Assembly (NCBI RefSeq): GCF_002812805.1
Contig: NZ_NMUM01000027.1
Span: 1-61,689, forward strand
Source of the DNA: Microbacterium lacus
Lineage (GTDB): Bacteria; Actinomycetota; Actinomycetes; Actinomycetales; Microbacteriaceae
Length of the DNA: 61,689 nt
Direction: 5' to 3'
The notes under the pieces were generated by a model. That model worked only from the letters and a program-made list of their open reading frames with translations, searched no databases and was not told the origin of the DNA. Each line of letters begins with the position of its first letter. Positions within the stretch are counted from its first letter, which is position 1. Of the stretch, positions 32,934 through 42,273 are shown one piece after another. The translations under genes were made by a program, and so were the position numbers.

Positions 32934-35456
32934 TCAGTCGCTCGTGATCGCGAGGTCCGGCGTGGACGAGATCTCGCCCGCCGAGGTCACGCCGACCGCG
33001 ACCTTGTCGCCGCGCGGCTTGGTCTCGAACACGAACTCGCCGCTCTCGACGTCAACAGTGATGTGGTCGCCGGGGTTCAGCTCGCCGTGCAGGATGCGCT
33101 CGCTGAGACGGTCCTCGATCTCGTGCTGCATCGCTCGACGCAGCGGGCGAGCACCGAGGGTCGGGTCGAACCCGATCTCGATCAGGCGCTCCTTCGCCGG
33201 CTGCGACAGCTTGATCGTCATGTCGCGATCCAGCAGGCGATCGGCCAGGCGCTTGGTGAACAGATCCACGATCTGCACGAGCTCCGGCTTGGACAGCTGC
33301 GGGAACACGATGACGTCGTCGAGACGGTTCAGGAACTCGGGCTTGAAGTGGCGCTTCAGCTCTTCGTCGACCTTGCCCTTCATCCGGTCGTAGCTCGTCT
33401 GCGCGTCACCCTCGACCTGGAACCCGACGGGTCCACCGGCGATGGCCGACGATCCGAGGTTGGTGGTCATGATGATCACCGTGTTCTTGAAGTCGACGAC
33501 GCGACCCTGACCGTCGGTCAGGCGACCCTCTTCGAGGATCTGCAGCAGCGAGTTGAAGATGTCGGGGTGGGCCTTCTCGATCTCGTCGAAGAGCACGACC
33601 GAGAACGGCTTGCGACGCACCTTCTCGGTGAGCTGGCCGCCCTCTTCGAATCCGACGAAGCCCGGAGGGGCACCGAACAGACGCGAGACGGTGTGCTTCT
33701 CACCGAACTCCGACATGTCGAGCGAGATCAGCGCGCCCTCGTCGTCGAACAAGAACTCGGCGAGCGCCTTGGCGAGCTCGGTCTTTCCGACACCCGTGGG
33801 GCCGGCGAAGATGAACGAGCCCGAGGGGCGCTTCGGGTCCTTGAGGCCCGCACGCTGACGACGGATCGTCTTCGACAGTGCCGCGATCGCCTCTTCCTGG
33901 CCGATGACGCGCTGGTGCAGCGCCTTCTCCATGAAGACAAGACGGCTGGTCTCTTCCTCGGTCAGCTTGAAGACCGGGATTCCGGTCGCCTGAGCCAAGA
34001 CCTCGGCGATCAGGCCCTCGTCGACGACCGCGTGGGACGCAACGTCGCCCGAGCGCCACTGCTTCTCGAGGCGCAGACGCTCGGCGAGGAGGGACTTCTC
34101 TTCGTCGCGCAGGCCGGCTGCCTTCTCGAAGTCCTGCTCCTCGGAGGCCTCCTCCTTCTGCGCACGGACGGCCGCGATCTTGTCGTCGAACTCCCGCAGC
34201 TCGGGGGGCGACGACAGGATCGACAGACGCAGGCGTGCGCCGGCCTCGTCGATCAGGTCGATCGCCTTGTCAGGCAGGAAGCGGTCGGCGACGTAGCGAT
34301 CGGCGAGGTTCGCCGCGGCGACGATCGCGCCGTCCGTGATCTGCACCTTGTGGTGCGTCTCGTAGCGATCGCGCAGCCCCTTGAGGATGTTGATCGTGTG
34401 GGGCAGCGACGGCTCGGCGACCTGGATCGGCTGGAAGCGGCGCTCGAGCGCAGCATCCTTCTCGAAGTGCTTGCGGTACTCGTCGAGCGTGGTCGCACCG
34501 ATCGTCTGCAGCTCTCCGCGGGCGAGGAGCGGCTTGAGGATGGATGCGGCGTCGATCGCGCCCTCGGCGGCCCCCGCACCCACGAGGGTGTGGATCTCGT
34601 CGATGAAGACGATGATGTCACCGCGCGTGCGGATCTCTTTCGTGACCTTCTTGAGGCGCTCTTCGAAGTCACCGCGGTAGCGGGATCCGGCGATGAGCGA
34701 GCCGAGGTCGAGCGAGTAGACCTGCTTGTCCTTGAGCGTCTCGGGCACGTCGCCCTTGACGATGGCCTGAGCAAGTCCCTCGACGACGGCGGTCTTGCCG
34801 ACGCCGGGCTCGCCGATCAGCACGGGGTTGTTCTTCGAGCGGCGCGAGAGGATCTGCATGACCCGCTCGATCTCTTTCTCGCGCCCGATCACGGGGTCGA
34901 GCTTGTTGTCGCGGGCGGCCTGCGTGAGGTTGCGCCCGAACTGGTCGAGCACGGCGGATCCGCCCTGCGCGGCCTGGGTCTCGTTCGCGGCGCCGCTGAC
35001 GGCCGCGGGCTCCTTGCCCTGGTAGCCCGAGAGCAGCTGGATGACCTGCTGGCGCACCTTGTTCAGGTCGGCGCCGAGCTTGACCAAGACCTGGGCGGCG
35101 ACGCCCTCACCCTCGCGGATGAGCCCGAGCAAGATGTGCTCGGTACCGATGTAGTTGTGGCCGAGCTGCAGGGCTTCGCGAAGCGAAAGCTCGAGCACCT
35201 TCTTGGCGCGCGGCGTGAACGGGATGTGACCCGTCGGCTGCTGCTGGCCCTGGCCGATGATGTCCTGAACCTGCTCACGGACGGCATCGAGCGAGATGCC
35301 GAGGGACTCGAGCGCCTTGGCGGCGACTCCCTCGCCCTCGTGGATCAGGCCGAGCAGGATGTGCTCGGTACCGATGTAGTTGTGGTTGAGCATCTTCGCC
35401 TCTTCTTGGGCGAGCACAACCACACGTCGGGCACGGTCGGTAAATCTCTCGAACAT
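32934..35456 (-). CDS. clpC: ATP-dependent Clp protease ATPase subunit ClpC
   Basis: 840 residues, normal length. Two Clp_N repeats (about 4-65 and 80-140) bind adaptors. AAA domain D1 has Walker A GEPGVGKT (215-222), a UVR-type coiled segment lies near 420-455, and D2 has Walker A GPTGVGKT (about 555) and ends in a ClpB-type small domain. ClpC unfolds substrates for ClpP and is essential in many actinobacteria. GAGGAG precedes the ATG. I could not find a convincing ClgR operator upstream. It is flanked by palindromes in both intergenic regions. Confidence 0.96.
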   Translation of the reverse strand: MFERFTDRARRVVVLAQEEAKMLNHNYIGTEHILLGLIHEGEGVAAKALESLGISLDAVREQVQDIIGQGQQQPTGHIPFTPRAKKVLELSLREALQLGHNYIGTEHILLGLIREGEGVAAQVLVKLGADLNKVRQQVIQLLSGYQGKEPAAVSGAANETQAAQGGSAVLDQFGRNLTQAARDNKLDPVIGREKEIERVMQILSRRSKNNPVLIGEPGVGKTAVVEGLAQAIVKGDVPETLKDKQVYSLDLGSLIAGSRYRGDFEERLKKVTKEIRTRGDIIVFIDEIHTLVGAGAAEGAIDAASILKPLLARGELQTIGATTLDEYRKHFEKDAALERRFQPIQVAEPSLPHTINILKGLRDRYETHHKVQITDGAIVAAANLADRYVADRFLPDKAIDLIDEAGARLRLSILSSPPELREFDDKIAAVRAQKEEASEEQDFEKAAGLRDEEKSLLAERLRLEKQWRSGDVASHAVVDEGLIAEVLAQATGIPVFKLTEEETSRLVFMEKALHQRVIGQEEAIAALSKTIRRQRAGLKDPKRPSGSFIFAGPTGVGKTELAKALAEFLFDDEGALISLDMSEFGEKHTVSRLFGAPPGFVGFEEGGQLTEKVRRKPFSVVLFDEIEKAHPDIFNSLLQILEEGRLTDGQGRVVDFKNTVIIMTTNLGSSAIAGGPVGFQVEGDAQTSYDRMKGKVDEELKRHFKPEFLNRLDDVIVFPQLSKPELVQIVDLFTKRLADRLLDRDMTIKLSQPAKERLIEIGFDPTLGARPLRRAMQHEIEDRLSERILHGELNPGDHITVDVESGEFVFETKPRGDKVAVGVTSAGEISSTPDLAITSD

Positions 35457-35777
35457 TGCAGGCTCCTCGGCATCGGCCGCACGCGTCCCTACGGCTCGCG
35501 TGTTACATCGAGGGTAACCAGCGGACGGATGCCGTGAGCCGGTGTTCGCCGTGGGCGTGACGCTTTACGCGCTCGATGGGCCGGCGCGTGAACGGCCGAC
35601 GTCCGAAACACCTCTGCCGCGACGAAACACCCCGCGCCAGTGGGTGTTTCGTCGCACGAGAGGTGTTTCGGCGACGGATGGCTCGGGTGCGCGACCGCGC
35701 AGATAGGCCGGGCACGCCAAGGCGGCCCGGCGAAAGACGCGCGGGGACGGCGCCGTTGCCGCTCCCCCGCGCGCGGT
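35457..35777. other. intergenic region upstream of clpC
   Basis: 321 bases hold the clpC promoter area (near 35495-35520) and the nested palindrome. No gene is supported. Confidence 0.4.
35604..35670. repeat. nested palindrome upstream of clpC
   Basis: The outer arms CGAAACACCTCT and AGAGGTGTTTCG enclose inner arms CGACGAAACACCC and GGGTGTTTCGTCG, all perfect, with a nine-base loop. The theme GAAACACC occurs in each arm, so the element also has direct-repeat character. It lies in a 321-base gap with no gene. Confidence 0.8.
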
Positions 35778-36506
35778 CTAGTTGGAGCCGTAGATCGGAA
35801 CGCGCAGCCCGTCGAAGTCGTCCCCGACGAGCACGGCCGTGACGCCCTCGTCTTCGTCGAGACCGGATACCGACGTGATCAGCGCGCGAGGCACCATGTC
35901 CATGGTGCAGACCTGGTCGGCCGGAGGGTCGACGAACGTGACCGTCACCTCGGACGGTGCCACGACCTCTGTCGAAGCGACGACCGGAACGCACGTCGAG
36001 CTGCCCCAGGTCACGAGCACGAAGGAGTCGTCCTCGTCGATCCATCCGGCGCTCGGTGCGTACTCCGAGGCCGTATTGGTGGGGTCGAGTCCCTGCACGC
36101 CGTCGAGGTCGGTGTCGCCCGTGAATCCGTCGCCCGCGATCGTGATCTCGAGGTCCACCGCGGGGTCCATGTCTGGGAGCGCCTCGACGAGGGTCACCCG
36201 CGGAACCATGTCCGCCGTGCACACGTCGTCGGTATCGGCGTCGGCGAGGATGACGGCGAAGGTGCCGTTGTCCTGCAGCGCCGCATCTTCGACGACCGGG
36301 ATGCAGGTCGACGACCCGTAGGTGATGATGCCGATCATCCGGCCGTCGTCGAGCCAGGTCGCATCGACCTCGACGTCAGAGACAGCACCGTCGGCGGGTA
36401 CGGAGCTGCTGCTTCCCGGCGACGCGGGCGTGGCCGTGCAGCCCGCAAGCACGAGGAGCGCGACCGCTCCGGCGCTGAGCGCGGTGAGTGCTTTCCGAAC
36501 AGCCAC
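35778..36506 (-). CDS. lipoprotein with duplicated domain
   Basis: 242 residues with a GTG start and GGAGAGG upstream. A lipoprotein signal (LSAGAVALLVLAGC, lipobox LAGC with Cys23) places it on the outer face of the membrane. Two copies of a ~90-residue unit follow. Each has a GSSTC(I/V)PVV motif and a VCT(A/M)DMVPR motif, so the two Cys of each unit probably pair. The domain is Asp-rich and may bind a divalent ion. I do not recognise the family. Confidence 0.78.
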   Translation of the reverse strand: MAVRKALTALSAGAVALLVLAGCTATPASPGSSSSVPADGAVSDVEVDATWLDDGRMIGIITYGSSTCIPVVEDAALQDNGTFAVILADADTDDVCTADMVPRVTLVEALPDMDPAVDLEITIAGDGFTGDTDLDGVQGLDPTNTASEYAPSAGWIDEDDSFVLVTWGSSTCVPVVASTEVVAPSEVTVTFVDPPADQVCTMDMVPRALITSVSGLDEDEGVTAVLVGDDFDGLRVPIYGSN

Positions 36507-36678
36507 GATGAAACCTCTCCGGGCGGGATGCCTCGTCCCGTACCCTGCGGGCGTGCTGTCGTCCGCTCATCCATCCTGACCGATCACACCGGACGCATCA
36601 CGCGAAGACGGTGACAGCGCGATAACGATCGCCACTCAAGTCGGTAACGCTCGAACGACCCGAAAACGGGCCCCGTTC

Positions 36679-38145
36679 CTACTGCAGGGCCGAGGTCAGT
36701 CGCGCCAGGTTGTCGAGCACCGTCGAGCGGAGGGGCTGTTGCTTCCACTCTTCGAGAGTCAGCTCGCGGCTGAGCGACCGGTACCGGTCCTCGACGGCAC
36801 GCATCTGATCCGCGAACTCGCTGCCACGAACCAGCAGCGAGATCTCCATGTTCAAACCGAACGAGCGCATGTCCATGTTGCTCGAGCCGATCACAGCGGT
36901 CTCATCGTCGATCGTCAGGCTCTTGGAATGCAGGATGAAGGGCTTCCGGTACATCCAGATCTTCACGCCCGCGCGCAACAGTGCCTCGTAGTAGCTGCGC
37001 TGCGCGTGGTAGACGATGGCCTGATCGCCCTCTTCGCTGACGAAGAGTTCGACGTGCACGCCGCGGTGACACGCGGTCGTCACCGCCAGCAGCAACGACT
37101 CGTCCGGCACGAAGTAGGGGCTCACGATGATGACCTTGCGCTCGGCCGCGTAGAGCAGCCCGAGGAAGAGGCGCAGGTTGTTCTCGGAGTCGAATCCCGG
37201 ACCGGATGGCACGACCTGAGCATCGAGATCGCCCGGTCCCGTATCGAGGTTCTCGAGGTCGAACTCGGCGGAGAGTTCTTCGTCGGTCTCGCTGTACCAG
37301 TCCGAGAGGAACACGGCGTTGACGCTCGCGACGACCGGCCCCTGCAACCGCACCATCAGGTCGACCCAGTGCAGGCCTCGGCGAATGTTCTTGGGCAGGT
37401 TATAGGTCGAGTCGGTGACGTTCTGCGAGCCCATGAACGCGACGTTGCCGTCGACGACCAGGAGCTTGCGGTGGTTGCGCAGGTCGGGACGCTGGTACTT
37501 GCCCTTGAACGGCTGCACGGGAAGCATCAAGTGCCACTGAGCACCCATCGCGTCGAGCCGCTTCAGCGTCGCCTTGTAGTTGGGTTTGCCGCGATTGGCC
37601 CAGTGGTCCAGCAGCACGCGCACCGTGATCCCGCGGGCGCACGCCTCTTCCATGGCCCGGAACAGGTTGTCGGTCGCGGCATCCGCCTGCAGGATGTAGA
37701 ACTCGACGTGCGCGTAGTGCTCGGCTGCGCGAACCGCGTCGGCCATCGCGTCAAGACTCTGCTGATACTCGGCGATCAGCGTCACGGTGTTGTCGCCGGC
37801 CAGGGGCATCGCACCCAGGTTGCGATTCATGGTGACCAGCGATGTGAACCACGCCGGAGCATCCGGGCGCAACGACCCGAACTCGAGGTTCTCGGTCGCG
37901 TCGTGGATGTACTCGTTGATCTGGCGCTGCTTGCGGCGGCGAACACGCGGCAGACGAGGGTTACCGATCAGGAAGAAGAGCAGCAGCCCGATGAACGGGA
38001 TGAAGTAGATGGCCAGCAACCAGGCCGTCGCCGCTGTGGGGCGGCGGTTCCGCGGAATGACGATGATCGCCCAGATGCGGATGGTGAGGTCGAAAATGAG
38101 GACGGCGACCAGCCACCACGTGACATCGAAATTGAGGACGAGCAC
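36679..38145 (-). CDS. cls: cardiolipin synthase (phospholipase D family)
   Basis: 488 residues. Two N-terminal membrane helices with a PLDc_N motif (VLIFDLTIRIWAIIVIPRNR, WLLAIYFIPFIGLLLFFLIG). Two HKD active sites follow: DLRNHRKLLVVDG in the first PLD domain and FILHSKSLTIDDETAVIGS in the second. It joins two phosphatidylglycerol molecules into cardiolipin at the cytoplasmic membrane. Length and motifs are normal. GGAGGG lies before the ATG. Confidence 0.92.
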   Translation of the reverse strand: MLVLNFDVTWWLVAVLIFDLTIRIWAIIVIPRNRRPTAATAWLLAIYFIPFIGLLLFFLIGNPRLPRVRRRKQRQINEYIHDATENLEFGSLRPDAPAWFTSLVTMNRNLGAMPLAGDNTVTLIAEYQQSLDAMADAVRAAEHYAHVEFYILQADAATDNLFRAMEEACARGITVRVLLDHWANRGKPNYKATLKRLDAMGAQWHLMLPVQPFKGKYQRPDLRNHRKLLVVDGNVAFMGSQNVTDSTYNLPKNIRRGLHWVDLMVRLQGPVVASVNAVFLSDWYSETDEELSAEFDLENLDTGPGDLDAQVVPSGPGFDSENNLRLFLGLLYAAERKVIIVSPYFVPDESLLLAVTTACHRGVHVELFVSEEGDQAIVYHAQRSYYEALLRAGVKIWMYRKPFILHSKSLTIDDETAVIGSSNMDMRSFGLNMEISLLVRGSEFADQMRAVEDRYRSLSRELTLEEWKQQPLRSTVLDNLARLTSALQ

Positions 38146-38187
38146 CCGTTTCCCTCCGCCGGCTCGTGCTCAGCGTAGCGGGGCGGG

Positions 38188-38385
38188 TCAGGGTGCCGCG
38201 GGACGCGGGTCTTCCGGCGCGGGAGCCATGCCCCGCTTTGCGCGCTCTTCAGCCTCGATCTGGGCGTAGACGCGGCGCTCGGTGCGGTCCATGCGAATGA
38301 TGCCGCGCAGCACGAAGAAGAAAACCGCCGAGACCACGAGGGTCGGCAGTATCGACCAGATCAGTGCCGCCCAGTAGCCTTCCAC
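38188..38385 (-). CDS. small single-pass membrane protein
   Basis: 65 residues from a GTG. One membrane helix (IWSILPTLVVSAVFFFVLRG) is followed by a charged cytoplasmic tail (MDRTERRVYAQIEAEERAKR) that looks helical. Such short proteins are common beside cls in Microbacteriaceae. Function unknown. A leaderless -10 (TATCCT) precedes the start. Confidence 0.72.
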   Translation of the reverse strand: MEGYWAALIWSILPTLVVSAVFFFVLRGIIRMDRTERRVYAQIEAEERAKRGMAPAPEDPRPAAP

Positions 38386-38391
38386 CCCTCC

Positions 38392-38397
38392 AGGATA
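38392..38397 (-). promoter_or_regulatory. -10 hexamer of the 65-aa membrane protein gene
   Basis: Minus-strand TATCCT, six-base spacer GGAGGG, then GTG at 38385. Confidence 0.5.
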
Positions 38398-38517
38398 CGT
38401 CTGCGGAGAAGCGACGGACGTTCGGATGTCTCCTCAACAGCACGTCGCGGAGCCGGTCGTCCCCCGATTCCGCCTTTCGGCCGCTCGCGGCAGGAGCCCG
38501 CACGCCACGCTGGCCGC

Positions 38518-39642
38518 ATGCCCACAATCATCAAGGCCTCCGACGCCGCAGACTTTCTCGCCCTCGTTCCCGCCCTGGCCGGGTATCGCCCCCGCCAGAG
38601 CCTCGCTCTCGTGCTGTTCCGCGGCAAACGCACCGCGGGCGTCATGCGCTACGACCTGCCGGACCCCGATGCGGTCGAAGCGATGGCCTCGACCACGATC
38701 GGGCTCGCCTGCAAGGTCGACCGCATCGACGGCATTGCGATCGTCATCTACACGGACGGGGGTTTCCGTGACGACCCATCGGGCCCGATCGCGTGGCAGA
38801 AGCTCGTCGCGGCGCTCGAGAAGCGGGCGCATGTCTGCGGTCTGCGGGTGGTGGAGGCGCTCTGCGTCGCCGGCGACGCGTGGGGATCGTACGAGGATGC
38901 CGAGGCGCGACCCCTCTCCGAGGTGCTTCAGCGCGAGGCAGAGCTGCCGATGCAGGTGCCGACGGGAGATCAGGGCGCCGGCGCCTACCTCCCCGAGGTC
39001 GACCTGGCCGAGAAGGAACGACTCGGGCGGGCTCTCCTCGCGATCGACGCTGCGGCCGAGGTGCTCCTGGCCGCACCCGCGGACGCCGAGGACGCCGATG
39101 TCCCCTCGTTGGCGCGATTGGACCCCCGAGCGCTCGCGGCGGTCGGTGCTCTGGACGATCTTCCGGAGCTGCTGGAGGACGCGCTCCACTGGGATACCGA
39201 GGCCCTCGACGCGTTTTCGGGTGCCGCTTTGCTGTGGTGTCTGTGCCGCCCGGCCTTGCGCGATGTGGCCCTACAGCAGTGGGCCGGTGACATCCGCTCC
39301 GGCGAGCTCGCCCTCGACGCTCAACTGCGCTGGGAGGCGGGCCACGAATATCCGGTCGAGCTCGGCGCTCGGTTCTGCGGGGAGGGGCCACGCCCCGATC
39401 CGGGTCGCTTGCACCGCGCGCGCAACCTCGTGCGGCGCATCGCGGCCGCCGCTCCGCGCGATGCTCGGCCGGGACCCCTGGCTGCGGCAGCGTGGCTCAG
39501 CTGGGCGCTGGGCGGTTCGACGCACGCGGGCTGGTACGCCGAGAGAGCGCTCGAGATCGACCCCGGGCACGGTCTGTCGCAAATCGTGATGACCATGTGC
39601 GCGGCATCGCACTTGCCAGAGTGGGCGTTCGCCCGCGAGTGA
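38518..39642 (+). CDS. DUF4192 family protein
   Basis: 374 residues. The N-terminal motif KASDAADFLALVPALAGYRP followed by SLALVLFRGKRTAGVMRYDLP is the hallmark of DUF4192, an actinobacterial family of unknown function. The C-terminal half is helical and ends in a tail (FARE) that lies in a 27-bp tandem duplication. No signal peptide. It is monocistronic on the plus strand between opposed operons. Confidence 0.85.
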   Translation: MPTIIKASDAADFLALVPALAGYRPRQSLALVLFRGKRTAGVMRYDLPDPDAVEAMASTTIGLACKVDRIDGIAIVIYTDGGFRDDPSGPIAWQKLVAALEKRAHVCGLRVVEALCVAGDAWGSYEDAEARPLSEVLQREAELPMQVPTGDQGAGAYLPEVDLAEKERLGRALLAIDAAAEVLLAAPADAEDADVPSLARLDPRALAAVGALDDLPELLEDALHWDTEALDAFSGAALLWCLCRPALRDVALQQWAGDIRSGELALDAQLRWEAGHEYPVELGARFCGEGPRPDPGRLHRARNLVRRIAAAAPRDARPGPLAAAAWLSWALGGSTHAGWYAERALEIDPGHGLSQIVMTMCAASHLPEWAFARE

Positions 39643-39673
39643 GCGCAGTGGGCGTTCGCCCGCGAGTGAGTGC
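39620..39673 (+). repeat. 27-bp tandem duplication across the DUF4192 stop codon
   Basis: AGTGGGCGTTCGCCCGCGAG then TGAGYGC, two adjacent copies differing at one base (39620-39646 and 39647-39673). The stop codon lies in the first copy. Each copy has an internal GGGCG/CGCCC hairpin. Confidence 0.85.
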
Positions 39674-39686
39674 GTGCAGCCCGCCG

Positions 39687-39724
39687 GTCATTGAGCGAGA
39701 CCCGCAGGGTCGATACGAAATGAC
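39687..39724. repeat. GTCATT...AATGAC intergenic palindromic repeat
   Basis: A 38-bp sequence with end arms GTCATT/AATGAC and inner arms ACCC/GGGT around CATTGAGCGAGACC-type sequence. Similar CATTGAGCGAG...GAAATG sequences are, from general familiarity, scattered in Microbacteriaceae genomes. It sits directly after the lysS stop and may act as its terminator. Confidence 0.55.
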
Positions 39725-39725
39725 G

Positions 39726-41294
39726 CTACTTGACGAGCGGAAACAGGATCGTCTCGCGGATGCCGAGCCCCGTGATCGCCATCAGCAGACGGTCGATCCC
39801 CATGCCCATTCCCCCCGAGGGCGGCATGCCGTGCTCGAGGGCACGGAGGAAGTCCTCGTCGATGCGCATGGCCTCGACATCCCCCCGCGAGGCCAGAACG
39901 GCTTGCTCGACGAAGCGCTCACGCTGGATCACGGGGTCGACGAGTTCGGAGTAGCCCGTGGCCAATTCGAATCCGCGAATGTAGAGATCCCACTTTTCCA
40001 CGACGCCCTCGATCGAGCGGTGGGCCCGCACGAGTGGGCTCGTGTCGACCGGGAAGTCCAGAACGAAGGTCGGGCGCTCGAGGCCACCCTTCACGAAGTG
40101 CTCCCACAGCTCCTCGACCAGCTTGCCGTGCGTGACGTGCGCGGGCGCGTCGACACCGGATGCCGCGGCGAGAGCGAGCAGTTCGTCAACGGATGTCTGA
40201 GGAGTGACATCGTGCCCGCTCGCCGCCGACAACGACTCGTACATGGAGATGCGGTCCCAATCGCCGCCCAGGTCGTACTCGGTACCATCGGCCCAGGTGA
40301 CGATGGTCGTCCCGGGAGAATCTGTCGAGCCCGATACGGCGCGCGCGGCGTTCTGGATGAGCTCCTGCGTCAGGTCGGCGATGCCGTTGTAGTCGGAGTA
40401 CGACTGGTACGCCTCGAGCATCGCGAACTCGGGACTGTGCGTCGAGTCGGCGCCCTCGTTGCGGAAGTTGCGGTTGATCTCGAACACCCGGTCCAGACCC
40501 CCGACGACGGCGCGCTTCAGGAACAGCTCGGGCGCGATCCGCAGGAACAACTCGGTGTCGAACGCATTGGAGTGCGTCACGAACGGACGAGCCGCCGCAC
40601 CGCCGTGCTGCACCTGCAGCATCGGCGTCTCAACCTCGAGGAAGTCGTGTGCCGCGAACGTCGCGCGCAGGCTCGCGTTGACCGCCGCGCGGGCCCGCAC
40701 CGTCTGGCGCGCCTGGTCGCGCACGATCAGGTCGAGGTACCGCGCGCGCACGCGGCTCTCCTCGTTGAGCTCGGAGTACATGTTCGGCAGCGGCAGGATC
40801 GCCTTGGCCGCGATCTGCCACTCGTCGACCATGATCGAGAGCTCGCCGCGGCGACTGGAGATGACCTCACCGGCGACGAAGACGTGATCGCCCAGGTCGA
40901 CGAGCTCCTTCCAGCGCTGCAGGGACTCCTCACCGACCCCCGCGAGCGACACCATCGCCTGGATCCGGCTGCCGTCGCCGGCCTGGAGCGTCGCGAAGCA
41001 GAGCTTGCCGGTGTTGCGACTGAAGACGATGCGGCCGGCGACCGCGGCGCGCACGCCCGTGGCCGTGTCGGCCTCGAGCTCGCCGTATGCCTCGCGGAGC
41101 GCCGCGATCGTGTCGGTCACCGGCACGCTGACGGGGTAGGCGCCACCCGAGGCATCCGTCCGCTCGTCCTGCAGGCGCTCGCGCTTGGCGAGCCGGACCG
41201 CCTTCTGCTCGAAGACGTCCTCCTGGTCGACCGAGCCTTCCGGAACAGAAGCGTCGGATGCTGCCACGGCAGGCGGAACGGAAGAATCGGTCAT
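39726..41294 (-). CDS. lysS: lysyl-tRNA synthetase, class II
   Basis: 522 residues. It charges tRNA-Lys. An OB-fold anticodon domain (~75-175, [20 protein letters not shown]) is followed by the class II core with motif 1 around [10 protein letters not shown], motif 2 in [11 protein letters not shown] and motif 3 [11 protein letters not shown] near the end. The ATG at 41294 follows GAGGAG by nine bases; the open frame extends upstream without protein character. An N-terminal ~50-residue extension is Ala/Ser/Val-rich. It is the last gene of the block from tilS. Confidence 0.95.
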   Translation of the reverse strand: MTDSSVPPAVAASDASVPEGSVDQEDVFEQKAVRLAKRERLQDERTDASGGAYPVSVPVTDTIAALREAYGELEADTATGVRAAVAGRIVFSRNTGKLCFATLQAGDGSRIQAMVSLAGVGEESLQRWKELVDLGDHVFVAGEVISSRRGELSIMVDEWQIAAKAILPLPNMYSELNEESRVRARYLDLIVRDQARQTVRARAAVNASLRATFAAHDFLEVETPMLQVQHGGAAARPFVTHSNAFDTELFLRIAPELFLKRAVVGGLDRVFEINRNFRNEGADSTHSPEFAMLEAYQSYSDYNGIADLTQELIQNAARAVSGSTDSPGTTIVTWADGTEYDLGGDWDRISMYESLSAASGHDVTPQTSVDELLALAAASGVDAPAHVTHGKLVEELWEHFVKGGLERPTFVLDFPVDTSPLVRAHRSIEGVVEKWDLYIRGFELATGYSELVDPVIQRERFVEQAVLASRGDVEAMRIDEDFLRALEHGMPPSGGMGMGIDRLLMAITGLGIRETILFPLVK

Positions 41295-41382
41295 CTGCGG
41301 GGGCTCCTCGAAAGTCGACACAAGTCTATCCGCGCACCTCCGCGCGCCCCGGCGCGCGGAGGAACCGCCATCGGCCGCGGGG

Positions 41383-42261
41383 TCAGCGGATGTAGACCTC
41401 GGCATTGTCGATGAACCGGTGCCCCGCGACCGTCGCCGCGATCAGCACGAGAGCCGTGCCCTGGTGCCCCTCGTCGGCGGGCAAAAAGGTCTCGGGATCA
41501 ACGACGCTGAGATACTCGAGCCGGATCCGCTGCTCCCCCATGAGCGACGACTGCGCGGCGGCGATGCACGCGTCGATGCCGCGGTCGGCGTTGGATGCCG
41601 CCGCATCGAGGGCGGCCACGAGCTTGCTTGCCGCCGCGAGATCGCGCTCCTCGAGCATGCCGATACGGGTCGAGATCGGCAGGCCGTTGTCGTCGCGGAC
41701 GGTGTCTGCCTCCAGCACGTCGACATCGAGGTACAGGTCACGCACCATGCGGCGGACAAGGAAGATGCGCTGCGCGTCGCGGCGACCGTAGACGGCGAAG
41801 TCGGGCCGGACGAGGTTCATGAGCTTCGCCTCGACCGTCAGCAGCCCATCGAAGTAGCCCGGCCGGGCACGTCCCTCGAAGCGCAAACCGAGGTCGCCCG
41901 CGGTGATCTTCGTCGTCTGCGACCCGTGCGGCAGAAGTTCCTCGGCGCTCGGCGCGAAGACGATGTCGACTCCGAGAGACTCGAGCAGCGCAGCATCCGC
42001 GTCGGGCGTCCGCGGATAGGCCTCGAAAGCGCTCGTCGTGGCGAAGCGCAGCGGGTTGACGAAGACCGATACCACCACGACGTCGGCGCGTTCCCGGGCC
42101 AGGTGGATGAGGTCGATGTGCCCGTCGTGGAGCGCGCCGATGGTGGAGATGAGTGCGACGGTGGGCTCGGCGGAAATATCTCGCGCCGCGTCCCCCGTCG
42201 TCCGTGCTGCGCTTCTGGCTTCCGCCAGTCGGGTGCGCAGCTCGGCGATGGAGCTGATCAT
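41383..42261 (-). CDS. panC: pantothenate synthetase-like protein (PanC) with altered active site
   Basis: 292 residues. PanC joins pantoate and beta-alanine with ATP. The fold is clear: nucleotidyltransferase Hx[16 protein letters not shown] (His45, His48), [33 protein letters not shown] and [12 protein letters not shown]. Compared with the well-studied M. tuberculosis enzyme, Met40 is Ile41, pantoate-binding Gln72 is Arg72, Lys160 (GEKD) is Arg161 and pantoate-binding Gln164 is Arg165. It is therefore either a diverged PanC or an enzyme for another acid. The DUF2520 neighbour ends ten bases upstream. A leaderless -10 TAGCAT precedes the ATG. Confidence 0.8.
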   Translation of the reverse strand: MISSIAELRTRLAEARSAARTTGDAARDISAEPTVALISTIGALHDGHIDLIHLARERADVVVVSVFVNPLRFATTSAFEAYPRTPDADAALLESLGVDIVFAPSAEELLPHGSQTTKITAGDLGLRFEGRARPGYFDGLLTVEAKLMNLVRPDFAVYGRRDAQRIFLVRRMVRDLYLDVDVLEADTVRDDNGLPISTRIGMLEERDLAAASKLVAALDAAASNADRGIDACIAAAQSSLMGEQRIRLEYLSVVDPETFLPADEGHQGTALVLIAATVAGHRFIDNAEVYIR

Positions 42262-42267
42262 CCTTGG

Positions 42268-42273
42268 ATGCTA
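42268..42273 (-). promoter_or_regulatory. -10 hexamer within the operon, upstream of panC
   Basis: Minus-strand TAGCAT, six-base spacer CCAAGG, then ATG at 42261. It overlaps the end of the preceding gene, so it would be an internal promoter. Confidence 0.45.

Noticed and set aside
35457..35530. ClgR operator before clpC
   Set aside because: Expected from biology, but no clear CGC-N5-GCG style site was seen in the promoter area.
32610..35537. 975-codon open frame opposite clpC
   Set aside because: Antisense shadow of a GC-rich gene; the product is low-complexity (Leu/Arg/Asp) and lacks any domain.
39492..41414. 640-codon open frame opposite lysS
   Set aside because: Shadow of lysS; product is His/Arg/Asp-rich without homology features.
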